A stretch of DNA of 42,500 nt from Glandiceps talaboti (Eukaryota > Hemichordata > Enteropneusta > Spengelidae): positions 12,835,001 through 12,877,500 of the forward strand of contig NC_135566.1 in NCBI RefSeq assembly GCF_964340395.1, given 5' to 3'. Of the stretch, positions 11,401 through 23,000 are shown piece after piece. Under the pieces are notes generated by a model that did not search any database, had not been told where the DNA came from, and saw only the letters and a program-made list of their open reading frames with translations. The translations under genes were made by a program, and so were the position numbers. Every line of letters starts with the position of its first letter. Position 1 is the stretch's first letter.

Positions 11401-14033
11401 GTTTGAAATAATTATTGTCATTGATACCCAGCAGACACGACTTTATGAACTCAATATGGCCTTCTGGGTAATATCCAATCTAATACTAACAGCTGTAATT
11501 GACAAACAATAGAGTGTGCACATTTTTTAATTGCTGTAAGCAGTAGTCATACTACCTATGAATACTTAAATTTATCCCTGGAAGAATAAATATTGTCTTT
11601 ATTGAAATTATTAAACTTTTCAAGTTCACCATGTAATGTATAACCATATATAGGAATGTGGAATCAATGGATATTTGAATAATTATTTCTCCAAAAATAT
11701 TGAGTGTGCACTCTAACCAACTAGTACACATTATCAGTATGCATCTCAGCTATAGCCCTGTATGGGTGGTTTGAAATAATTATTGTCATTGATACCCAGC
11801 AGACACGACTTTATGAACTCAATATGGCCTTCTGGGTAATTTCCAATCTAATACAAACACCTGTAATTGACAAACAATAGAGTGTGCACACATTTTTATA
11901 GCTGTAAGTAGTAGTGATACTACTTATGAATACTTAAATTTATCTCTGGAAGAATAAATATTGTCTTTATTGAAATTATTAAACTTTTCAAGTCCACCAT
12001 GTAATGTATAACCATATATAGGAATGTGGAATCAATGGATATTTGAATAAATATTTCTCCAAAAATATTGAGTGTGCATTCTAACCAACTAGTACACATT
12101 ATCAGTATGCATCTCAGCTATAGCCCTGTATGGGTGGTTTGAAATAATTATTGTCATTCATACCCAGCAGACACGACTTTATGAACTCAATATGGCCTTC
12201 TGGGTAATTTCCAATCTAATACAAACACCTGTAATTGACAAACAATAGAGTGTGCACACATTTTTATAGCTGTAAGTAGTAGTGATACTACTTATGAATA
12301 CTTAAATTTATCTCTGGAAGAATAAATATTGTCTTTATTGAAATTATTAAACTTTTCAAGTCCACCATGTAATGTATAACCATATATAGGAATGTGGAAT
12401 CAATGGATATTTGAATAATTATTTCTCCAAAAATATTGAGTGTGCACTCTAACCAACTAGTACACATTATCAGTATGCATCTCAGCTATAGCCCTGTATG
12501 GGTGGTTTGAAATAATTATTGTCATTGATACCCAGCAGACACGACTTTATGAACTCAATATGGCCTTCTGGGTAATTTCCAAACAAATACTAACAGCTGT
12601 AATTGACAAACAATAGAGTGTGCACATTTTTTAATTGCTGTAAGCAGTAGTCATACTACCTATGAATACTTAAATTTATCCCTGGAAGAATAAATATTGT
12701 CTTTATTGAAATTATTAAACTTTTCAAGTTCACCATGTAATGTATAACCATATATAGGAATGTGGAATCAATGGATATTTGAATAATTATTTCTCCAAAA
12801 ATATTGAGTGTGCACTCTAACCAACTAGTACACATTATCAGTATGCATCTCAGCTATAGCCCTGTATGGGTGGTTTGAAATAATTATTGTCATTGATACC
12901 CAGCAGACACGACTTTATGAACTCAATATGGCCTTCTGGGTAATTTCCAATCTAATACAAACACCTGTAATTGACAAACAATAGAGTGTGCACACATTTT
13001 TATAGCTGTAAGTAGTAGTGATACTACTTATGAATACTTAAATTTATCTCTGGAAGAATAAATATTGTCTTTATTGAAATTATTAAACTTTTCAAGTCCA
13101 CCATGTAATGTATAACCATATATAGGAATGTGGAATCAATGGATATTTGAATAAATATTTCTCCAAAAATATTGAGTGTGCATTCTAACCAACTAGTACA
13201 CATTATCAGTATGCATCTCAGCTATAGCCCTGTATGGGTGGTTTGAAATAATTATTGTCATTCATACCCAGCAGACACGACTTTATGAACTCAATATGGC
13301 CTTCTGGGTAATTTCCAATCTAATACAAACACCTGTAATTGACAAACAATAGAGTGTGCACACATTTTTATAGCTGTAAGTAGTAGTGATACTACTTATG
13401 AATACTTAAATTTATCTCTGGAAGAATAAATATTGTCTTTATTGAAATTATTAAACTTTTCAAGTCCACCATGTAATGTATAACCATATATAGGAATGTG
13501 GAATCAATGGATATTTGAATAAATATTTCTCCAAAAATATTGAGTGTGCATTCTAACCAACTAGTACACATTATCAGTATGCATCTCAGCTATAGCCCTG
13601 TATGGGTGGTTTGAAATAATTATTGTCATTGATACCCAGCAGACACGACTTTATGAACTCAATATGGCCTTCTGGGTAATTTCCAATCTAATACTAACAG
13701 CTGTAATTGACAAACAATAGAGTGTGCACATTTTTTAATTGCTGTAAGTAGTAGTGATACTACTTATGAATACTTAAATTTATCCCTGGAAGAATAAATA
13801 TTGTCTTTATTGAAATTATTAAACTTTTCAAGTCCACCATGTAATGTATAACCATATATAGGAATGTGGAATCAATGGATATTTGAATAATTATTTCTCC
13901 AAAAATATTGAGTGTGCACTCTAACCAACTAGTACACATTATCAGTATGCATCTCAGCTATAGCCCTGTATGGGTGGTTTGAAATAATTATTGTCATTGA
14001 TACCCAGCAGACACGACTTTTTGAACTCATTGA
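8461..14033 (+). repeat. Left terminal inverted repeat (unique tip plus 15 x ~368-bp monomers)
   Basis: Positions 8461-8600 are a unique tip matching the reverse complement of 40805-40944, with only about five differences over the outer ~165 bp. From about 8600 to 14033 a ~368-bp monomer repeats head to tail. The word CAGCAGACACGACT recurs 15 times (8851, 9220, 9589, 9957, 10325 and so on to 14005). The first ~3 monomers carry GGCATGTATAGAGATGG-type variants like those of the right arm. The inner dozen carry an AACCATATATAGGAATG variant and are nearly identical to each other, which indicates local re-amplification. The last monomer is truncated at 14033. Confidence 0.93.
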
Positions 14034-14515
14034 AATTAGTGAACTTTTCATATTAGTAACAATGTTGATATGTTTTTATAAATAAACCCATATAAATGTG
14101 AATATTACTCATAATTTCGACCATATACAGAAATTTTCCAACAAAGCCACTATCAACTCACACAGTGGTATTTATTTCCTACTCACTCAGACATAGAAAA
14201 ATACTACACATTAAACAATTAATATTCTTTAATTAACTTTGCTAAAAATAAAAATACATGTAGTTATTCATTGGAGTTTCACTTTATTTTCTATTCCTCA
14301 ACTGGATCTTTGTGTATGTATCATAATGTGCCATTTTGGGATGAAGTCCATTCAACTAGTCTGCCCATTTCATGTTACCTGTAATGCTTATTGAAGACGA
14401 TTCAGTCTTTGGAAGTTAACAAGAAAAGAACAACATCATCACATGATTACAACATATCCATCTATATATATTGCTGAATGACTTGAGTTGCCTATCCAAC
14501 ATAGTTATATTCTTT
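14034..14515. other. Unique AT-rich DNA inside the left arm
   Basis: I see no gene and no match to the corresponding segment inside the right arm, so the inverted repeat ends at about 14033. Confidence 0.6.
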
Positions 14516-15000
14516 GCAATGTATAATTATTTGATTACAAGATGACATTGTTATTTGCCCAAAAATGTACTCCTATTTTGTTGTTGCTAAGGGTGTGGTC
14601 AAGGTTGCTAGGCAAGTGCATACACTTTTTTAATGTTCGTTCACATGACTATTAAGAATCCCTGTTATCTATGTGAAATACAGCACCATTGGGTTGTTGC
14701 TATGGGTGTGGCCATGGCTGCTAGGGTATTTGCATACATGTTTTTATGTTTACTAAATCACCAAACAGTTGATGTTGCAATATGACCAAAATATTCTGTC
14801 ATAACTAAGGTTGTTGTTGAGGGCCCGGTCAAGGTTGCTCGGGTCAATTTTGTTGAACTGACTGTTTGAAAAACTCTGTAGAATAACTTTTTCAGACATA
14901 TCTCACCAAGTTTCAGATTCACTGACCAAGTATATTTCGAGATATAAGTTTTTGACCAATAATAAAAATTGTAACACTAAATTTGCATATAAGTCATGGA
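14516..15000 (+). repeat. Internal repeat family, copy A (+)
   Basis: Contains three ~112-bp subrepeats, each with a variant of GTTGCTATGGGCGTGGTC (about 14580, 14692, 14808). The family's CACCAAGTTTCAGA and TTTGCATAT segments follow. It is paired with copy B in opposite orientation, forming an imperfect large palindrome. Confidence 0.7.
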
Positions 15001-15230
15001 ATCACTTTTAGTCCGGAACGGGGACTTATAGATTGAGTTCTGTCCGTACGTGTGTCCGTCCAGAGCTGTTTCTCTGACAAGCGTGGACTGGTTTTTTTCA
15101 AACTTGGTACAAGGACAGTATACTATGGCATACATATTCACGTCAATTTTTTTTTTTCAATAATCGATCATAGATGTGGATTTTGGGTCAAAAATGTGTT
15201 TTTGGGTAAAAAAAAAACCTCTTTCACTCC
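15000..15230. repeat. Dispersed-repeat-like segment between copies A and B
   Basis: Starts with a GGAACGGGGACTTATAGA-type segment and a repeated GTCCGT stretch, followed by poly-T and poly-A runs. It sits at the centre of the A/B inverted pair and has the look of an inserted short element. No TIRs identified. Confidence 0.35.
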
Positions 15231-15960
15231 AAAACTACTGGGTATATTGACATGAACTTTGCTGGGAACATACCCAGCGGTGAGGTATTTGAGATTTGGT
15301 CATGACATGATGATTTCCCCCAATAATATGCAAAATAGGGCTACAAATGTGTCTTTTTGGTAAAAAATCTGTAATTCCAAAACTGCTGAATAGATTGGAC
15401 TGAAATTTAATGGGAATGCATCTAGGGATGTATGGATGAAGAAATATTAAGCATACAATGATTCCATGATTGATATGCAAATTAGGTGTAAAAAATGTGA
15501 AATTTTGGTCAAAAATATATATCTCAAAAAGTACTTGGTCAATGTGTCTGAAACTTTGTGAAATGTTTCTAGAAGTGTTATTCTGCAGATTTACCTAAAA
15601 AAAGTCAACAAATTTAGACTTAGCAACCATGACACACCCTTAGCAACAACCAAATGGCAGTTTATTTTGGTCAAATAACAACATCATCTGGTGGGCAACA
15701 AAGTTAACATTCTAAAAAAATATGCAACCATGACCACGCCCATAGCAACAGTGAAAGTTGTATTTCACAAAGATAACAGGGATTCTTAGACAGGTGAACA
15801 AATGTTCAAGAAGTGTATATAAATATGCCTAGCAACCATGACCATGCCCTTAACAACAAAAAAGTGGTCATACATTTTGGTCAAACAATGTCTGGTAGAC
15901 AATTTAGTAAACATTCAAAAATATATGCAAATATCCCTATCAACCATGACCCCATCATCT
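15230..15960 (-). repeat. Internal repeat family, copy B (-)
   Basis: The same family as copy A but inverted. AGCAACCATGACCACGCCC-like words lie at about 15620, 15722 and 15831, spaced ~108 bp apart. The family's CTGAATAGATTGGACTGAAA-like segment comes first. Confidence 0.7.
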
Positions 15961-16052
15961 TGTCATGAACACATCCTAATTAATTCATTCCTAAGGATGT
16001 TTTTGCTAAATTTCATGCCAATACTAGGGTCAGTGATAATCACAATTATTTA

Positions 16053-16194
16053 AACAATAATGTACGCCCTCCCAGCCCATAATGGACGAAAGCAAACTTT
16101 GAACGACATAATGGGCGAGGCGACAGCCGAGCCCATTATGGAGTGCAAAGTTTGCTTGAGTCCATTATGGACTGGGAGGGCATACATTATTGTT
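16053..16194. repeat. Long hairpin (~49-bp arms), MITE-like
   Basis: AACAATAATGTACGCCCTCC at 16053 pairs with GGAGGGCATACATTATTGTT ending at 16194. The arms continue inward through CCATAATGGAC and GCAAACTTTG with few mismatches. The central ~44 bp contain a nested CATAATGGGC/GCCCATTATG pairing. Confidence 0.85.
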
Positions 16195-16203
16195 ATTATT
16201 TTA

Positions 16204-16600
16204 TAGTTTTGACAATTCCAGTGAATTTGTAGACCGAGAAACGCAAAACAACGTATAATATACACAGCGCTGAACATCGTCTGCCATGTTCGGCCCGGAA
16301 GCTGAATACTAATCATAGCGACACACGTACGTAACACGTACGTACACACACATATACACTTCAATGAACTGCTGTGAACACAAATTTGTTTCATGAATGC
16401 GTTGTATTTTTAAACAGTGGAAATGACAATCATAAGTAACAACATACATTTCGAAAAGATACCTAGTCGTATGAAGAAACAGAACAAATAAGCTTGTATT
16501 GTTATGCTTGTTCCGGGGCCGCGATGCCCAATAACGGAGTACATTATCAGTAATAATGTACAGCGATGACGTCACAAAATTCACTGGAATTGGTAATGCT
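16204..16600. repeat. Segment flanked by ~24-bp inverted repeats
   Basis: ACAATTCCAGTGAATTT near 16211 is the inverse of AAATTCACTGGAATTG near 16576. This suggests a ~390-bp non-autonomous element immediately next to the 16053 hairpin. The interior has no coding content; the minus-strand open frames have no recognisable domain. Confidence 0.5.
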
Positions 16601-16644
16601 ATAATATAATAGTCAACAATGCCTGTGGGGACTGTCATATAGTG

Positions 16645-17075
16645 ACTTGTATGCTTAATATTTCATTGTCTATACATCCCAAGATGCATCCACATTAAAT
16701 TTGGGCCTTATCTCCTGGGTGGTTTTGGAATCATACATTTTTGACCAAAAGGACACATTTTTTGCCCTAATTTTCCTGTTATTAAAGAAAACCTCATGTC
16801 ATGAACAATATACTGAGTAGTTTGGGAGTTTAAGTTTTTTGATAAAAATTGCAACACATTTTCTGACCCAAAAGACACACCTCTGATGCTATCCTTTCAT
16901 TTGAACAATTTCTCAACTAGACACCAGAAGTAACATAACCATCAAATATCAAAGCAATTGGTCCAGCCGTCTTTGACTTAAGTTGTTTACACACACACAC
17001 ACACACACAGCCAGACTGACAGACAACTTGCGATGACTATTGCACTACTGAACCCTCAGTTCCAGTTGTGCTAAA
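16645..17075 (+). repeat. Internal repeat family, copy C (+), 5'-truncated
   Basis: Lacks the ~112-bp subrepeats but has the family tail: a CATCCAcattAAATTT segment, a TTTGACCAAAA stretch, (CA)n at about 16987-17009, and the end signature GCACTACTGAACC ... CAGTTGTGCTAAAA at 17043-17075. Confidence 0.65.
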
Positions 17076-18164
17076 AAATTGCCTGGTTTACTTGTTATTT
17101 TGTGGGGACATTACTTTAACAGTTGGGGCATTGTTCAAATTAACAGGATTGGACCAGACATTGGATTTTCAAAACTACTATACCGATTCAGCTGGAATTT
17201 GATGTGGATGTTTGTAGGGTTGTGATAAGCAAAGTTAACGTTTTTCAAGACTTGGTGATACAATATGGAAATCAGGTATAAAATGTGCATTTTGGTCAAA
17301 GTGTCAAACTCAAACTGTTGGTGCTTAAATCTGGTAGGTATGTTCCTTTGGTTGTGGCAACGAAGAATTGCTAGTGAACTGGTGTTTTATACATCAGGTG
17401 ATAAACAAAAAATAAGTGAAAATCTCCACTTCTGGTATACAATGTACATGTAAAAATAAATGTCCTTCTCAAAAAAAAATTGTTATTGGGACAATGCATG
17501 TGGTGTCTAGCTGATTGAGGCATTGTTGAAATGAATATGATTGCACTCCTGTATGGAAATCAGGTCCAAAAATGTGGGGTTTTTTATTGCAAATTTACCT
17601 GAACTCAAACTCCAGATATACACAGCTGTACTGCTGTTTGAGACTACATGTAACTGGAACTACCAGTACCTCATTATACGTATTATTTACTAATGAACAT
17701 GCCTATCACCATAGCTGCTAATCAAACTGTGAAAATTTCCTGTAAAACACAAATAGTAATTGAACCTCAAATCCCCATACTGTGTTGATTGCCGAGTGTG
17801 TTTTTTATAAGTTAAAACCCTTTCCAAATTTCATGATAATTACTATGTCTTAAGATTAAAAAATATGAATATATTTCTGTCATTCTGTAGTCATTCGTTC
17901 ATTGTCTTTCACTGACATTGTCAGCATTGCATTTAAGATTTTGTTTACTGAAATGTTTATACTTTAGACCTTATTTGAGTTTAACTTGCTTTTCACATCA
18001 GAAGAAATAAGCAAATAGCATTTTACCTAGGATTTTTTTCAAAATCATAAAACAGCGGCAGTCATGTTCATTTTCAAAGCAACCAAACAATTGACATCAT
18101 TACAGTAGTCCCCCCCCCCCCAAAAAAAAAAAAAGAGAGAAAAAATAAGAAAATACCGGCAATG
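17076..18164. other. Non-coding AT-rich stretch
   Basis: Contains scattered fragments resembling the internal repeat family (for example around 17160-17290) and a C-run/A-run near 18111-18134. No gene visible. Confidence 0.5.
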
Positions 18165-19216
18165 GCGTTGTAGCACAACTGTACAGTTTTTAAAAATGTT
18201 TATGGTAGTCCATGCTAACAATAAGTGTTCATTTGGTGAATGACTATCCAGTTTCCTAGCCAACCATGTTGCTATCTTTACGATATATGCTATCATTTGG
18301 CTGTTGCTATGGGCATGGTCATGTTGTTAGATATCTTTGCATACATTTTTGTATGTTTTTGTTCACTTGTGTATGAATTCGTGATATTATCTTTGCAATA
18401 TACGTGATCATTTGGCTGTTGCTATGGGCGTGGTCTTGTTGTTAGGCATATTTACATACATTTTTTGAAAGTTTATTCAATTGACTATTAATCCCTGTTA
18501 TCTTTGTGAAATACACAACCGTTTTGCTGTTGCTATGGGCATGGTAATGGTTGCCAGGGATATTTGCATGCATTTTTTGAATGTTTATTTGCCTACCAGA
18601 TGATGTTGTTAGTTAACCAAAATATACTGCCATTTCGTTGTTGCTAAGGGCGTGGTCATGGTCGCTAGGGCCAATTTTGTCAATATGTTTTGAAAGAAAA
18701 TCTGCAGAATAACACTTTCAGAAACATCTCACCAAGTTTCAGACTCGGTGACCAAGTACTTTTTGGGATATAAGTTTTTTACCAAAAATGAACATTTTTA
18801 CACCTAATTTGCATATCACTCATGGAATCATTGTATGCATAATATTTCTTAATCCATACATCCCTAGATGCATTCCCATTAAATTTCAGCCCAATCTGCT
18901 CAGTAGTTTTGGAATTATAGATTTTTAACCAAAAAGACACATTTTTAGCCCCAATTTGCATATTACTGATGGAATCATCATGTCATGAACAAATCTTACT
19001 TTACACCCCCTTCAGAATGTTCCCACCAAATTTTGCACCAATCTGCCCAGTAGTTTCTGAGTTTAAGTTTTTTGACCAAAAATCACATTTTTTTACCCAA
19101 ATCACACACCTGTGATGCGATCATTTTGATTTGAACAATTTCCCAACTAGACACCCAAGGTAATGGACCCACCAAATATCATGGCAATCAATTCAGCGGT
19201 TTATGACTTTAAGTTG

Positions 19217-19264
<48 letters not shown>

Positions 19265-19316
19265 GGGCGATCCCTATAGCACTACTGAACCTCAGTTCAG
19301 TTGTGCTAAAAATCTG
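18165..19316 (+). repeat. Internal repeat family, copy D (+), most complete
   Basis: Begins near GTTGTAGCACAACTG (18168) and ends with AGTTCAGTTGTGCTAAAA (about 19312), so its ends are short inverted repeats (TAGCACAACTG). It has four ~112-bp subrepeats carrying GTTGCTATGGGCGTGGTC variants (about 18303, 18418, 18530, 18640), a non-repetitive middle, and a (CA)n tract at 19220-19263. The terminal inverted repeats suggest a non-autonomous DNA element that inserted into, or was amplified with, the giant transposon. Confidence 0.65.
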
Positions 19317-19473
19317 TCATTTGCAAGTACACATATACATACAGATGTTTCCATGCTGGTCTTAGGACACTGAACCTCATTCAGCATAACTTTGGTACAC
19401 AACAATGTAGGAGACTTCAGAAAAAAGTTGATTATTAATTGTGATATGTTAAAAATGTACTTTATTTTTATAC

Positions 19474-19692
19474 AGTCATCAATCTGATTAAAATCCGATG
19501 TGAAGATAGGCTGCTTTTCCTGCATTTACCTTTATTTCATTGTTATTGCGTCTTTTAAGTGAGTTGGGCTTTTTACAGGACGAATGCCTTAAAAAAAAAC
19601 TCACGTAAAAGACGCAATAACGATGTAATAAAGGTAAATACAGGAAAAGCAGCCTATCTACACATTGGATTTTAATGAGATTGATACAGTCA
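19474..19692. repeat. Long hairpin with ~95-bp arms
   Basis: Arms such as GATAGGCTGCTTTTCCTG (19506) and CAGGAAAAGCAGCCTATC (19641) pair almost perfectly over about 95 bp. The loop is about 30 bp and includes an A-run. It lies 0.4 kb downstream of the transposon gene's stop codon. Candidate AATAAA signals for the minus-strand gene lie at 19531-19536 and 19461-19466. Confidence 0.88.
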
Positions 19693-20054
19693 TGTAGACT
19701 CAACATTACCATCACAATAGCACAAAAGAGAGAGAGACAGACTGAAAGATTAATATATAATGCACCTAAAAGGTTATATCAGGTAAAAAATCAATCAGGG
19801 CAAATATATACAAATATTACCAAGTAAATGTACTATATATACAGTATAACAATAAATAAATAGTCTGGAATGTTACATAATGAAATATTGTACAAACAAG
19901 AGCAATACAATTATTAAAAAAAAATTTATCTTTAAAATGATTATTATAGAATATTCTCACACATGTGCAGGTATATAAGTATAGAGCGGACAACATAGGA
20001 GTATTAACATTCAGTGAAATATTACTGTATAAATGCTTCAATGTACAATATATG
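19693..20054. other. Presumed 3' UTR region of the transposon gene
   Basis: AT-rich DNA directly downstream (minus sense) of the stop codon. I see no coding potential. No AATAAA on the minus strand is visible before 19536. Confidence 0.35.
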
Positions 20055-23000
20055 TTAGTTTGATGGCTGTGACTCACATGAAACAAACCCTAAATCAGCA
20101 GCAGTTATAGGAAATTTCTTGATGACAATGGGGGAACCTGCCCATGATGGAACTTTAACCCATTCTTTCCCTTCATGGTTTTGTAGTGGGTTTAAAAAGG
20201 TTTTTGTTATTTGTAACGGAACCCACTTTATGTTTAATTCCTTTGCAATTCTGAGTCGATGATTACCATCATAAAGATATGCATGTCCAGTGTCAAAGTT
20301 TACAGCCAGAGTCAAAGGTTCTGATATACTGTTATTTTCATTGATGACTTTAGGTTTTATGATTGCATCAAGATAGTCAGATCTTTTGCCAGGATCTTTC
20401 ATTATTCGCCTATCTACTTCTCGATAATTCCACAACATGGTTGTTTCAACCCATTGAACTGGACTATTGTATAATTTGGGGATCTTTATCTTGTTTATAT
20501 CAATATCAAAATGGCGTTTTCTGTTGATTTTTGATCTGACTTTTGGATTTTTTGACGAGCGTTCGTGATTTTCAATCACATTGACATCTTTACTCCCTGA
20601 AGACTTAAACTTCACTAACAAGACGTTTTTTGTTACTAATTCATGTGCCATAATGATCCGTAGCATAAGTAATTTTTCGGGGGCAGTATCAATTATCAGT
20701 GGAGCATTAAACATAAGGCATTTGGCATACATGCAGATCAATACCCCACAATTGTCCATATCAAAGGGTTTCTGTTTGGAAAAATGTTCATGCTCTGAAA
20801 GGAAAGTGACTGTCCAGTCATCATCTTTCATGGTCTTGCCACATCGCAAAAGATAGTGAAACTTCAGAAACCTAATGAGAAACATCAATAGATCTTTGTC
20901 GAGTTTGCCAACGGAACCATATGGATCAAGTACATGTACAGTTTGTTCTCTGATCTTCACTACAAAGAGTACCCAGTGTACACCATTGATATTGGCTGGA
21001 ATGTAGACATACTTATAATCAAACCAATCAACACTTCTGTACGGTATTGGCAAACCTATCATTTCTGAATTGATTAATTTTTCACGTGCCCAACAAGCAT
21101 CTTGTACCCAAATTACATTGTGTTCATTATTGACTTCTACAAGAAGTCTTAGATATGCTGTAATAATAGTGTCATCAAGCCAATGACCATTGATCAAATC
21201 TAAGACATATTTCTTTGCTATTGATATTCCTTGGACTATAAAGCTCTCTGATTCCTTCACCTGTACTGCCATTCTTTCAGAGGTTTGCTTATCAATTGAG
21301 GTAACTATTCTACTAGTGGAAGAAAGTATAGTGTGCTGTTTGGAATTTGACAAATTCAATGAAATCGGAGATAACACTTTTTTAGTGGTTCGATCATAAA
21401 TTGCCAGACATTCAACAGCATTCCTACATATGTTAACCAGATTTCTGAAGCTTACCATCTGTATTTCCTCCATATCATGTGTATATTGGTGCCACTCAGT
21501 GGACTTGTCAGATGTTAGAAAGAATTCATACGATGTGTCATTTGTTTTTGCCTGACATAGTTTAACAATGATGGCTTTCAAAGAATACAAAGTACTATGT
21601 GATGTGAACAGTGGAAATTCATTTACCCTTGATGTAAAATCTAAAGTTTTTGATATAGTTATGCCTGATGATACATTGGCTACATTTACCAGAATGGTAT
21701 CTCCAACATGAAATATTTCAGGTTCTTCTGCTGATTTGAAACCTTTCATTCTAGTATCACATTTACAATGAGTGCATTGTTTTACTCTTGGATCCACTTT
21801 TAATCCAGATTGTATGGAATCAATCAAAGAATTAATCGTTGTATCACAAACGGTAAATTGAGTAATTTGTCGTGTCACACTTGAAGATGTGTTATTGCAA
21901 TTATTACACATTAGCAGTTGCCTACATTTAGTTGTAAATTTTGCTTTTGATGTTAATGTGAGTGATTTGTCAATGACACATTGAATAAATTCTTTCATAG
22001 ACAAAAGATACAATGGTTGGTTGCTGTTTTTTCTCAATGATGCTAGGACAGACCTATCCCTTTGTACTATTTCTGTAACTATTTTGTCTCTATAGACATC
22101 TGTATTAACTTGATGATATGCATTTCGTATGGCTAAAGTATGTCCTAAGGCTTCAATTATAAAGTCCTGCCACTTACTATTTGGATCAACATTGTAAAGA
22201 GGTTCACTTTGACTATCTGGCTGTATTCTTTCATAAATGATGATGTAATCACAGAAATTTTGTGGGGTTGTGCTTCCGTAGGTCACATTTGTGTCATTGC
22301 ATTGTATTGGTGGGTGTTCATTTGAATATAGCGTTGAGATGTAATGCCCACTGCGGGCAGTTTGTCCCATATGTGACACTGTCGATCGTAAGGAATATTT
22401 GTAATGGTTGCATATGCTGGTTGTGTTCTCAGTCAGTATGGAAATATCAAGCATGTCTTCCAATTTTACTCTGTTTGAAATTTTTGATATTCTTTTGGTA
22501 GTTTTGTTCCATTTGTGCCTTGTTACTAATACTATGAAAATACTTTCACTTGACTTGAGAAAACTCTGTGATGTAAATATAGATGGTGTATTTTGGCATT
22601 CTTCACTTTCACATAACATATCAACCTCTTCTTGTTCAAAGAAACGATGAAGTAGGTCTTGCAGTGAAAACTGATCATTTTTGCTAGTATGATTTGGAAA
22701 ATGGATCTGGAGATAGCTTAATATTTCTTCACTGACTGTTTGATGTCCACATTTGGTACATGTCCTTACACACTTTATCGTAATATTTGTATCAACACCT
22801 ATCTGCTTGAGGAATTTATCAACAACGCGAATGTGATACTCGTGTGCATCATTTTGTCGTCCATAATTAAAGCTGGCCATCTTGCAGGTAGTAAGCAGGA
22901 CATTTTCTATCTTTCTTTGTGTAAGGAATTTATGATGTGAATTTGTATCAAGCATTTCATGGAATAGATATCTTAAATTTTCAAATGCCTGTGCTTCCGT

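Noticed and set aside
8600-14033. Regular direct repeats resembling a CRISPR array
   Set aside because: The repeats are ~368 bp with no unique spacers, in an animal genome, and mirrored by an inverted array. They are tandem monomers of transposon arms.
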